Origin: Bacillus sp. FJAT-27264
GTDB taxonomy: Bacteria > Bacillota > Bacilli > Paenibacillales > Paenibacillaceae
Direction: 5' to 3'
DNA: 64,000 nt
NCBI RefSeq assembly: GCF_001682855.1
Contig: NZ_MAQW01000030.1
Location: forward strand, 231,939 to 295,938
Shown: in pieces, positions 24,805 to 33,212 of the stretch
How positions within the stretch are numbered: position 1 is the stretch's first letter
Layout: each line of letters starts with the position of its first letter
Translations under genes and position numbers: made by a program
The notes under the pieces: generated by a model
What the model was told of the DNA's origin: nothing
Seen by the model: the letters and a program-made list of their open reading frames with translations, nothing else
Databases searched by the model: none

Positions 24805-25722
24805 ATGGAGAAGATAGCAGCAACTGCCCTGGTTTCCCAGTCATCCAGTGAACAGGAACGTAAGTCGGTGGGCATTATCCGGTTGCTTACAAGCAATCGC
24901 CTTTCGATGATCGGACTGTTGCTCATTATCGTTTGGATTGCCCTGGCTCTGCTGGCGCCGCTACTATCCCCCTATTCTCCTATCGAACCGGATGTGGCCA
25001 ATAAACTTACGCCTCCGAGTGTATCGCACTGGTTCGGGACGGACAATTTCGGACGGGATATATTTACTCGTATTGCATACGGGGCCAAGTATACCATCTG
25101 GTCCGGGGTGGCAGCTGTAGCGATATCCTTCTGCGTGGGCACCATTCTCGGTGCTATTGCAGGCTACTACGGCGGTGTTCTCGGTAGCATCATCATGCGC
25201 GTGATGGATATGTTCTTGGCGTTCCCTGCATTGGTGCTTGCTATGGCGATTGCCGCCTCGATTGGTCCGGGCTTAACCAGCGCAATGATCGCGGTAAGCG
25301 TCGTTGGTATTCCTGAATATGTCCGTCTGATGTACGGGCAAACCATGCTTCTGCGGGAGAAGGAGTTCGTTGAAGCGGGGCGGGCCATCGGTTTGAAAAA
25401 TTCGGTTATTTTGTTTCGCCATATTCTTCCCAATGCGCTCGCTCCGCTTATCGTAAGAGCCACGCTGGGCATTGGTTTTGCTATTCTTATCTCTTCCAGC
25501 TTGAACTTCCTCGGACTAGGCGTGAAACCGCCTATTGCGGAGTGGGGGGCCATGATAGCTGAAGGCCGTCAGTACATTGTCTCAGGGGAATGGTGGATTG
25601 TTTCATTCCCGGGACTGGCCATTGCAACATCCATTTTGGGATTCAATTTAATTGGAGACGGCTTGCGGGATGTGCTTGATCCCCGGCTTAGATCCAGTAG
25701 CGGCAACAAGAAGAACAATTAG
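24805..25722 (+). CDS. ABC transporter permease, DppC/OppC type
   Basis: Second membrane subunit, 305 residues. A cytoplasmic N-terminus is followed by a membrane segment and the extracytoplasmic HWFGTDNFGRDIFTR motif that marks DppC/OppC proteins; the EAA loop reads FVEAGRAIGLKNSVILFRH. It is followed 30 bases later by the binding-protein gene. Confidence 0.92.
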   Translation: MEKIAATALVSQSSSEQERKSVGIIRLLTSNRLSMIGLLLIIVWIALALLAPLLSPYSPIEPDVANKLTPPSVSHWFGTDNFGRDIFTRIAYGAKYTIWSGVAAVAISFCVGTILGAIAGYYGGVLGSIIMRVMDMFLAFPALVLAMAIAASIGPGLTSAMIAVSVVGIPEYVRLMYGQTMLLREKEFVEAGRAIGLKNSVILFRHILPNALAPLIVRATLGIGFAILISSSLNFLGLGVKPPIAEWGAMIAEGRQYIVSGEWWIVSFPGLAIATSILGFNLIGDGLRDVLDPRLRSSSGNKKNN

Positions 25723-25752
25723 AAATCTGACAATGGATAAGGAGAGAAGACC

Positions 25753-27333
25753 ATGAAGAAGTGTTGGGTAGGATTTACATCTCTTATATTGGTTTTGGCG
25801 CTAGCGGGTTGTGCTTCCAGCCCAAGCGGTGATGCAGGCACTTCATCAGAGCCAGCCAGCGGAGGCAATAGCGGCGCAGCACCCACAGCGCTTACTGTTG
25901 CATGGCAGGCAGTGGCGAGTACACTTGACCCTGTTAACGCTACGTCGGACGTTCTGGCCGTCAACGCTTACGATCGGCTGGTAGGCTATGAAGTTAATCC
26001 TGGCGATGGCGATTCCGCCAAGGCATTCAAACTGAAGCCGATGCTAGCGAAGGAATGGACGATCTCAGAAGACGGCTTAACCTATACTTTTAAATTGCAG
26101 GATAATGCCAACTTCCAAAGTGGAAATCCCGTTACGGCTAATTCGGTTAAATTTTCACTAGAACGAATGAGAGATTCTGCAACCGGTAGTTTCACTTACA
26201 GCTTGACACAAATTGCTAGTATTACAGCCCAAGATGAGAAAACGGTTGTGCTGAAGCTGACCAAGGCGAACCCGAATCTGCTGAAAATGCTTGCGATGTA
26301 CTGGTTCTCCATCCTTGACGATAAGCTTGTTAAAGAAAAAGGCGACGCCTATGTCAATGATCATACGGTTGGCTCCGGTGCCTATAGCATTGAGAAATGG
26401 GACCCGTCGAGCGAAGTCATTTTCAAAGCTAACAAGAACTATTGGGCAGGCGCTCCCAAGATTGAACAAGTTACGATGAAGTACATCAAAGAAGCCTCCA
26501 ATCGCCTTATGCTGCTGAAGAACGGTGACATCGACGTCTCGGTTGAACTGCCTCCGAAGGACTTGGCGGACCTCAAGTCTGCTACGAACCTGACGGTTCA
26601 TTCCAACAGCAGCAACCGGATCTTGTTCTTGGCAATGAATATGAACAAAAAGCCTTTCAACAATCCGAAGGTGCGACAAGCACTCGCTTATGCCACACCC
26701 TATGATCAGCTGATTAAGGACGTCATGTTTAATGAAGCGCGTTCGATGAGAAGCTCCGTTCCAAGCAACACCCCCGGCTACACAGACGACGGGTATGCGT
26801 ATACTTACGATCTGGACAAGGCGAAGCAACTCTTGACCGAAGCGGGGTATCCGAACGGATTCAGCTTCGACCTGACAATCGGTTCAGGGTATCCGGACTG
26901 GGACGACGATGCTGTTCTGCTGCAAGCTTCTCTAGCTAAAATAGGCGTTACTGTGAATATTAAAAATGTAGCCCGTCCGCAATTTCTGGAAATGCAAAAA
27001 CAAAAGTCTATGGATGCTTATATCACCAAATGGACTTCGATGGTATACGACCCGAGCTGGCATTTAGGATTGCTGCTGGATAGCAAGGGAACAGGCAACT
27101 TCAATAACTACAGCAACCCTACTGTTGACGGACTGTTGAAGCAAGCGAGCGATGAACGAGACAATGATAAACGCATGGAACTGTATCACCAGGCTCAGAA
27201 GATTATTACGGCCGATACCCCTTGGCTGTATCTGTATCAATACAACCGCATTGTTGGCGTCAGTAACAAGGTGGAAGGATACAAATTCTATCCGGATGAA
27301 TTTATCCGTTTTGCCGACCTGAGTATGAAGTAA
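25753..27333 (+). CDS. ABC transporter substrate-binding lipoprotein, SBP_bac_5 (DppA/OppA) family
   Basis: Lipid-anchored receptor of 526 residues. The signal ends in LALAGC (Cys20), followed by a Ser/Gly/Ala linker. The family core is recognisable: LAKEWTISEDGLTYTFKL, the NPVTANSVKFSLERM segment and VRQALAYATPYDQLI. Family 5 receptors bind peptides, opines, nickel chelates or sugars; the neighbours (amidase, cyclic amidohydrolase, urease) favour an amide or ureide ligand here, though a nickel chelate cannot be excluded. The position between permeases and ATPases is normal. Confidence 0.92.
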   Translation: MKKCWVGFTSLILVLALAGCASSPSGDAGTSSEPASGGNSGAAPTALTVAWQAVASTLDPVNATSDVLAVNAYDRLVGYEVNPGDGDSAKAFKLKPMLAKEWTISEDGLTYTFKLQDNANFQSGNPVTANSVKFSLERMRDSATGSFTYSLTQIASITAQDEKTVVLKLTKANPNLLKMLAMYWFSILDDKLVKEKGDAYVNDHTVGSGAYSIEKWDPSSEVIFKANKNYWAGAPKIEQVTMKYIKEASNRLMLLKNGDIDVSVELPPKDLADLKSATNLTVHSNSSNRILFLAMNMNKKPFNNPKVRQALAYATPYDQLIKDVMFNEARSMRSSVPSNTPGYTDDGYAYTYDLDKAKQLLTEAGYPNGFSFDLTIGSGYPDWDDDAVLLQASLAKIGVTVNIKNVARPQFLEMQKQKSMDAYITKWTSMVYDPSWHLGLLLDSKGTGNFNNYSNPTVDGLLKQASDERDNDKRMELYHQAQKIITADTPWLYLYQYNRIVGVSNKVEGYKFYPDEFIRFADLSMK

Positions 27334-27376
27334 CAGCAACTCTAAATCTTCGAGAATTCCACAGGGAGGTTAGCCG

Positions 27377-28354
27377 ATGAGGCCCTTACTTGAAGTAAAG
27401 GATTTAAAGACAGAATTTCTTACCGGTAAAGGACCTGTACGTGTCGTTGATGGAGTTGATCTGGTGTTGAATAAGGGGGAAACATTGGGGGTGGTCGGTG
27501 AATCCGGGTGCGGAAAGAGCGTGACCTCCATGTCGATTATGGGACTGCTTCCCAAAGGACAAAGTCGTATTGCAGGCGGAGATATTCGCTTTCACGACCA
27601 AAGCCTGCTCTCGCTGTCCGTGAAGGAGATGCGGCAAGTCAGAGGCAACCGAATCGCAATGATATTCCAGGAACCGATGACCTCATTGAATCCAGTATTT
27701 AAAATCGGCAACCAAATCAGCGAAGCCCTTCGCTTTCATAAAAATCTCAGCAAAAAAGAAGCGTGGAGCGAAGCGGTCGGGATGCTGAAGAAAGTCGGCA
27801 TCCCCCGTCCAGAACAAATTGCCCGGGAGTATCCCCACCAGTTGTCAGGTGGGATGCGCCAGCGGGTGATGATCTCCATTGCAATGGCCTGTAATCCCGA
27901 AGTGCTAATTGCCGATGAACCAACGACAGCACTCGATGTGACGATTCAAGCACAAATTCTGGAGTTAATGCGGGGGCTGCAGCATGAGCAAGGAACGGCG
28001 ATTATGCTTATTACCCACGATCTAGGTGTTGTGGCGGAAACCTGTCAACGGGTTGTGGTTATGTATGCCGGACAAGTCGTGGAGGAAGCGGAGGTGGGGA
28101 TGCTGTTTAAGCAGCCTCTCCACCCGTATACTCAAGGACTCCTTGGTTCTCTCCCGCAATTGGCGGGGCAGAAAAAGCGGCTTGAGCCTATCGTCGGCAG
28201 TGTGCCGAGTCCATTGAGTATGCCATCCGGCTGCCGCTTTGCTCCGCGATGCAATTTTCGTACAGATGCATGCCTTGAATATCAACCCCCTCTTCTTGAG
28301 GTCGAACAAGGACATAAATGCCGCTGTATCCTATACGGGGAGGGAGAGCAATGA
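27377..28354 (+). CDS. ABC transporter ATPase, DppD/OppD type
   Basis: Cytoplasmic ATPase of the importer, 325 residues. Walker A GESGCGKS, the signature LSGGMRQR, Walker B VLIADEPTTALD and the H-loop ITHDLG are all intact. The C-terminal oligopeptide-transporter extension has the usual clustered cysteines (CRFAPRCNFRTDACLE). Its stop overlaps the next start (ATGA), keeping the two ATPases at equal amounts. Confidence 0.94.
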   Translation: MRPLLEVKDLKTEFLTGKGPVRVVDGVDLVLNKGETLGVVGESGCGKSVTSMSIMGLLPKGQSRIAGGDIRFHDQSLLSLSVKEMRQVRGNRIAMIFQEPMTSLNPVFKIGNQISEALRFHKNLSKKEAWSEAVGMLKKVGIPRPEQIAREYPHQLSGGMRQRVMISIAMACNPEVLIADEPTTALDVTIQAQILELMRGLQHEQGTAIMLITHDLGVVAETCQRVVVMYAGQVVEEAEVGMLFKQPLHPYTQGLLGSLPQLAGQKKRLEPIVGSVPSPLSMPSGCRFAPRCNFRTDACLEYQPPLLEVEQGHKCRCILYGEGEQ

Positions 28355-29313
28355 GCGTCTTGCTTGAAGTAAACAATTTAAAGAAGCATTATCCCGTTCG
28401 CAAAGGATTTTTCGGCAAGACGGGTGCGGTTGTCAAAGCGGTTGATGGCGTTTCACTGAGTATTAAGCGAGGAGAGACGCTAGCCATTGTAGGTGAATCC
28501 GGCTGCGGCAAGTCAACGATGGGCCGCTCGATTCTGCGGTTAATTGAACCGACCGATGGCGAGATCCTGTTCGAGCAGGACGATATCCGAAAACTGAATC
28601 CGGATCAGATGCGCCGGTTCCGGACGAAAATGCAGATTGTATTTCAAGATCCGTATGCATCCCTTAATCCGCGGTGGACGATAAGAGAAATATTGTCCGA
28701 ACCTTTTCGCTTGTATGAGAAGCTTTCAGCTTCTGAGCTAAAGGACCGGGTGTCAGAGCTCATGCAGGTGGTCGGCCTCTCTCCCTATCAGGCGGACCGT
28801 TTCCCCCATGAATTCTCGGGTGGACAACGGCAGCGGGTCGGCATTGCCCGGGCGCTGGCGCTCAAGCCTCAATTCGTCGTATGCGATGAACCCGTATCTG
28901 CGCTGGATGTGTCCATACGTGCTCAGGTTTTGAACCTGATGGAGGATCTACAGGAGCAATATTCGCTTACTTATATGTTTATCTCGCATGATCTATCTGT
29001 CGTGAAATTCATCAGTGACCGCGTCGGCGTGATGTATTTGGGCCGGCTGGTTGAAATGGCGCCTACGGACGACTTATTTCAAAATCCGCTTCATCCGTAT
29101 ACGAAGGCGTTGATCTCAGCCCTTCCGCTTCCGGATACAGAAGTCAAAAGAGAGCGGATTATTCTGAGCGGGGATGTACCCAATCCACAGCATCCGCCTG
29201 CTGGATGTGCTTTCCATACACGCTGTCCATCGGCCAGACCGGAATGTAAATCGGTGACGCCGGAGTGGAAAGAAGTGTCTCCAGGCCGGAGTGTAGCTTG
29301 TCTACTATATTGA
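28351..29313 (+). CDS. ABC transporter ATPase, DppF/OppF type
   Basis: Partner ATPase, 320 residues. Walker A GESGCGKST, FSGGQRQRVGIARAL signature, VVCDEPVSALDVS Walker B, and FISHDLS are present; the C-terminal CAFHTRCPSARPEC extension matches OppF/DppF. I chose ATG 28351, which overlaps the previous stop as ATGA, over an upstream in-frame ATG at 28318. Confidence 0.94.
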   Translation: MSVLLEVNNLKKHYPVRKGFFGKTGAVVKAVDGVSLSIKRGETLAIVGESGCGKSTMGRSILRLIEPTDGEILFEQDDIRKLNPDQMRRFRTKMQIVFQDPYASLNPRWTIREILSEPFRLYEKLSASELKDRVSELMQVVGLSPYQADRFPHEFSGGQRQRVGIARALALKPQFVVCDEPVSALDVSIRAQVLNLMEDLQEQYSLTYMFISHDLSVVKFISDRVGVMYLGRLVEMAPTDDLFQNPLHPYTKALISALPLPDTEVKRERIILSGDVPNPQHPPAGCAFHTRCPSARPECKSVTPEWKEVSPGRSVACLLY

Positions 29314-29337
29314 ATTTATCCCGAAGGAGAAATGAAA

Positions 29338-30702
29338 ATGAGCACTTACCAACTTGTCGTAAGAGGATGCCTGGTGCTTGAAGACGGCGTGGTAGCGGGT
29401 GAGCTCGGTATTAATAACGGCGTCATTGAGACGTTCTCGCCAGAACAGGCAGCTCTGAACGGAGAACGGACACTCGACTTTGAAGATTGCTATATCTTCC
29501 CGGGATTCATTGATGCCCATGTACATTGTTATACGAATCCTGAAGAAGGCTTCATTAACAATACAGCCTCGGCAGCCGTAGGCGGATTCACTACTATTCT
29601 TGACATGCCTTATGATTCGCCTGATCCCATTACTAGCGTAGAGCGCTTCAAGGACAAAGTGGCACTGCTGGAGCAAGAAGCTATTGTAGATGTAGGATTG
29701 TGGGCTACCGTAGCGAAAGGAGGCACCTGGCAGATTGGCCCGTTGGCTGAAGCCGGTGCTATCGCGTTCAAGCTGTCCACTTTTGAAGCGGACCCTTACC
29801 GCTTTCCGCGTATTCCGGATCATGAAGTGCTTCAGTCGCTGCAGCTTGCGGGGGAGATAGGACTTCCGGTGGCATTCCATGCGGAGAACGGTGAGATCAT
29901 CGGGCATTTGATCGAGGAATACTCGGAAAAAGGCAACGTGGCACCCCGGGCGCATATGGAGACCCGGCCCCCAGTCAGTGAATCGGTTGAGGTGCTCAAG
30001 TTACTGGAAATGGCCTATTGGACACAGGCGAAACTTCACATCGTCCATGTTAGCCATCCTCGTACCATAGAGCTTATCCAAGCATTTCAGCGGCAGGGCG
30101 TGCGGGTGACAGCTGAGACGTGCTACCCGTATTTTTTGAAGGACGTCGGCGATCTTGAACGTCTTGGCACGAAGGCGAAGATGAACCCTCCGCTGCGTCA
30201 ACCGGAAGATGCAATGAAGATGTGGGAGTATGTCAAGGCAGGCGCGTTTAACATGATTACGTCGGATCACGTCCCATGGGATAAGAGTAAGAAGGATGCG
30301 GGTAAGGAGAACATTTTCAAAGCGGCGCCGGGACTTCCCGGTCTGGAAATAATGGCTTCGCTGATCTTTGATCGTGGTGTAGCTAAAGGGGAGATGACGC
30401 CGGTGCAATATGCACAGCTGCTGTCGCAGCATCCCGCCGAAGTCTTCCAGATCGAAGGCAAAGGTCGGATCGCTCCGGGTTATGATGCCGACTTTACAGT
30501 CATTGATCCCCACGCACATTGGGTGATTGACGAGCAGAAGTTTCGGACAAATGCCAAGATCACACCTTTTCACGGCCAAAAGGTACAGGGGAAGATCATT
30601 CATACGATAGTCCGAGGGTGTACCGTTTATGACGGAGATGAAGTGGTTCAAAAGCCAGGCTTCGGGAAATTCGTAGCTAATAAAGTGGGGGGTTCCAAAT
30701 GA
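29338..30702 (+). CDS. cyclic amidohydrolase (allantoinase/dihydroorotase/hydantoinase group)
   Basis: Metal-dependent ring-opening hydrolase of about 454 residues. The binuclear metal ligands can be traced: HVH in FIDAHVHCYTNPEEG, a carboxylated Lys in AIAFKLSTF, His in AFHAENGE and in HIVHVSHP, and Asp/His in ITSDHVPW. The first loop reads HVHCYTNPEEG where dihydroorotases and allantoinases usually have HVHxREPG, so the substrate Arg is missing and the true substrate is uncertain. ATG 29338 has AAGGAG eight bases before it; ATG 29332 is too close. It overlaps the next gene (ATGA). Confidence 0.88.
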   Translation: MSTYQLVVRGCLVLEDGVVAGELGINNGVIETFSPEQAALNGERTLDFEDCYIFPGFIDAHVHCYTNPEEGFINNTASAAVGGFTTILDMPYDSPDPITSVERFKDKVALLEQEAIVDVGLWATVAKGGTWQIGPLAEAGAIAFKLSTFEADPYRFPRIPDHEVLQSLQLAGEIGLPVAFHAENGEIIGHLIEEYSEKGNVAPRAHMETRPPVSESVEVLKLLEMAYWTQAKLHIVHVSHPRTIELIQAFQRQGVRVTAETCYPYFLKDVGDLERLGTKAKMNPPLRQPEDAMKMWEYVKAGAFNMITSDHVPWDKSKKDAGKENIFKAAPGLPGLEIMASLIFDRGVAKGEMTPVQYAQLLSQHPAEVFQIEGKGRIAPGYDADFTVIDPHAHWVIDEQKFRTNAKITPFHGQKVQGKIIHTIVRGCTVYDGDEVVQKPGFGKFVANKVGGSK

Positions 30703-31589
30703 GCGATTTGCAAGGTCTTTGTGTCATTACGCTGACTCCTTTCCACGACGATGGCAGTCTGGATGAAGAGAGTCTGCGAAAACTGACAGAGTTCTATATT
30801 CATTCCGGTGTTCACGGAATGACAATACTAGGCATTATGGGAGAGGCTCACAAGCTGTCCGAGTCCGAGCGTTACCGGGTTATGGACATCGTCTTGCGCC
30901 AGACGAACGGGCGTGTGCCTGTTATCGTCGGCTGCTCGGCGCCTGGCAGTGAGTTGGCCGGTGAGTTGGCCAAGAGAGCGAAGGAAGCCGGAGCAGCGGC
31001 CGTCATGGTTGCGCCTCCTGCCAATTTGAACAATGAAGATATGCTGCTTCGTTATTTTGCAAATGTGGCTGAGAAAATCTCGATTCCGATCGTGCTGCAG
31101 GACGAGCCGGTGACGACAGGCGTTCGTCTGAGCGCGCCATTTATCGCGAAGCTGGCGGAGAGCGTGCCTCAGATCAAGTACGTCAAGCTGGAAGAAGCGC
31201 CGACCACAATCAAGATCACTAACATTCTAAAACAGGCCAATCTTCGTATTTTCGGAGGTCTCGGGGGAATGTATTTCTACGAAGAACTTGAACGAGGTGC
31301 GGTGGGTATCATGACGGGCTTCGCTTACCCGGAAATCCTTGTGGAGACCTATAATCTGTTCAAAGCGGGTAAGAAGCAGGAGGCGAGAGCGTACTTCTAC
31401 CGTTATTTGCCGTTAATTCGCTTCGAAGCGCAGCTTGGAATCGGCGGCGTAACTATCCGTAAAGAGACCTTCAAGCTGCGTCAGGCGATTGCAAGCTCAC
31501 ATGTGCGTTTCCCGGGAGCTTCCATTGATCCACAAACCATGCAGGAGCTTCAGGAGATAATCGCTTTTCTTGGATTGGAGCTAGAGTAG
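30699..31589 (+). CDS. DapA-family aldolase/lyase of unknown substrate
   Basis: 296-residue (beta/alpha)8 enzyme with the Schiff-base Lys163 in IKYVKLEEAP. Two features argue against true dihydrodipicolinate synthase: the GTTGE loop reads GIMGE (45-49), and the catalytic Tyr before the NxP motif is absent (VLQDEPVTTG). It therefore belongs with the DapA-like lyases of catabolic operons (4-hydroxy-2-oxoglutarate, keto-deoxy acid or dehydratase types). It could take up a keto acid such as glyoxylate or pyruvate made by this pathway. That role is a guess from context. Confidence 0.85.
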   Translation: MSDLQGLCVITLTPFHDDGSLDEESLRKLTEFYIHSGVHGMTILGIMGEAHKLSESERYRVMDIVLRQTNGRVPVIVGCSAPGSELAGELAKRAKEAGAAAVMVAPPANLNNEDMLLRYFANVAEKISIPIVLQDEPVTTGVRLSAPFIAKLAESVPQIKYVKLEEAPTTIKITNILKQANLRIFGGLGGMYFYEELERGAVGIMTGFAYPEILVETYNLFKAGKKQEARAYFYRYLPLIRFEAQLGIGGVTIRKETFKLRQAIASSHVRFPGASIDPQTMQELQEIIAFLGLELE

Positions 31590-31643
31590 GAGCACCAACT
31601 GATGGTGATGCTGTAAGATACGATTTTCGGCAGGGGGATGAGC

Positions 31644-32432
31644 ATGGACTTGAATTTAACAAGCAAAACGGTATTTATAGCGGCCTCAAGCAGAGGACTT
31701 GGCAAAGCCAGTGCGCTGGAGTTAGCAAAGGAAGGCGCCAACGTGATGCTTTCCGGGCGGAACGAGGAAGAACTGAAGCTTGCCAAGGAAGAACTGCAGC
31801 AGGTGGCAGCGGGTCAGGTCGAATATGTGTTATGTGACATTACTAACCCGGAGCAGTTGAAGGCAGCGGTTCTTAGAACGGTCGACCTGTTCGGGACGAT
31901 AGACATTTTGATTAATAATGCCGGTGGTCCGCCGGCGGGGACGTTCGAAAAATTCACGGATGAAGACTGGACCCAAGCGTTCGAATTAACGCTGCTGAGC
32001 TATGTCCGTCTTATTCGAGAGGTACTACCTTATATGAAAAATAGTCGTGCAGGCCGGATTATCAACCTGACGTCCTCTTCGGTGAAGCAGCCAATCCCAG
32101 GTCTCTTAATCTCCAATACATTTCGGTTAGGCGTTATGGGAATGGCGAAGACGCTATCCATGGAACTCGCACCCTATAATATTCTGGTCCACACAGTAGC
32201 ACCAGGACGAATTGCTACGGATCGTGTAAGAACGCTGGATGAAATCAAGGCGAATCAGACGGGTGTTCCGATTGAACAAGTGGAGGCCGACTCCCGCAAG
32301 ACCATTCCGCTTGGACGTTATGGCAAACCGGAAGAGTTCGGCAAAGTGGTCGCTTTTCTGGCTTCGGAAGCCTCATCCTATATGACTGGCAGCACGGTGC
32401 TGGTGGATGGCGGTATGATCAAAAGCATGTAA
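31644..32432 (+). CDS. divergent SDR oxidoreductase lacking YxxxK
   Basis: 262-residue short-chain dehydrogenase fold. The cofactor loop reads AASSRGLG (13-20) and NNAGG is intact, with LTSSS (142-146) at the catalytic Ser, but the position of Tyr-x-x-x-Lys reads SNTFR (157-161). A known SDR subgroup has such an SN..R motif, so this is probably normal for its branch, but the usual proton relay cannot work the same way. ATG 31644 is chosen because the upstream ATG abuts the GGGGG ribosome site. It ends 32 bases before ureA. Confidence 0.82.
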   Translation: MDLNLTSKTVFIAASSRGLGKASALELAKEGANVMLSGRNEEELKLAKEELQQVAAGQVEYVLCDITNPEQLKAAVLRTVDLFGTIDILINNAGGPPAGTFEKFTDEDWTQAFELTLLSYVRLIREVLPYMKNSRAGRIINLTSSSVKQPIPGLLISNTFRLGVMGMAKTLSMELAPYNILVHTVAPGRIATDRVRTLDEIKANQTGVPIEQVEADSRKTIPLGRYGKPEEFGKVVAFLASEASSYMTGSTVLVDGGMIKSM

Positions 32433-32464
32433 AAAAAGAAGTTTACGGAAAGTAGGGAGATTAT

Positions 32465-32773
32465 TTGCAACTTAGCCCTCATGAGAGAGACAAGCTGTTG
32501 ATTACTGTAGCTGCCGATTTGGCACGGAGAAGGCTTGCGCGCGGGTTGAAATTAAATTATCCAGAAAGCATTGCGCTCCTCACATCGGAGATTATGGAGG
32601 GAGCTCGTGATGGGAAAACGGTATCCCAGCTCATGGAGCTCGGAACACAAATTTTGAAGCGAGAACAGGTTATGGAAGGTGTGCCTGAGATGATTCAAGA
32701 GGTACAGGTCGAAGCGACGTTCCCTGATGGCACAAAACTTGTAACCGTACACGAGCCTATTAACGGAACCTAA
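32465..32773 (+). CDS. ureA: urease subunit gamma
   Basis: 102-residue structural subunit of urease, which hydrolyses urea to ammonia and CO2 in the cytoplasm. LSPHERDKLLI, RGLKLNYPESIALLTSEIMEGARDG (conserved core near residues 25-50) and VPEMIQEVQVEATFPDGT are clear family segments. The start is TTG with GGGAG five bases upstream. It follows the SDR by only 32 bases on the same strand, with no terminator between. Confidence 0.95.
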   Translation: MQLSPHERDKLLITVAADLARRRLARGLKLNYPESIALLTSEIMEGARDGKTVSQLMELGTQILKREQVMEGVPEMIQEVQVEATFPDGTKLVTVHEPINGT

Positions 32774-32828
32774 CGTCGATCAGTATAATCACGTCCTTTT
32801 ATCAAGTACGAATAGAAGGAGGAATAAG

Positions 32829-33212
32829 ATGATTCCGGGTGAATATCGGACACAAGCAGGATGGATTGAACTTAATGCAGGCAGAGCCACTGAGAAACTG
32901 ATTGTCGTAAATTTAGGTGATCGTCCAATTCAGATTGGATCACATTTTCATTTTTTCGAAGTCAACCGGGCTTTATTATTTGATAGGGAACTTGCATTTG
33001 GAATGAGACTGAATATCCCTGCCGGAACGGCTGTGCGCTTTGAACCCGGAGAAGAGAAGCCGGTAGAACTTGTGACTCTGGGAGGCAATAAGTGCTCTTA
33101 CGGTCTGAGTGCCATCACTAATGGTCCTGCTGAAAAAGGAGATTTAGGCATTGAAGTTAAGGCCCGTCTTCAGGCATGGAAAGGAGACTGTCATGCACAA
33201 GATAGACCGTAA
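32829..33212 (+). CDS. ureB: urease subunit beta
   Basis: 127-residue structural subunit. PGEYRTQAG, VVNLGDRPIQIGSHFHFFEVN and the RLNIPAGTAVRFEPGE-type core are standard. It lies 55 bases after ureA with AGAAGGAGG upstream and overlaps ureC by 20 bases. There is a short C-terminal extension beyond the usual 100-110 residues (AEKGDLGIEVKARLQ and onward). Confidence 0.95.
   Translation: MIPGEYRTQAGWIELNAGRATEKLIVVNLGDRPIQIGSHFHFFEVNRALLFDRELAFGMRLNIPAGTAVRFEPGEEKPVELVTLGGNKCSYGLSAITNGPAEKGDLGIEVKARLQAWKGDCHAQDRP

Noticed and set aside
30699..31589. True dihydrodipicolinate synthase (dapA)
   Set aside because: The GTTGE loop and catalytic Tyr are not conserved and the context is catabolic.
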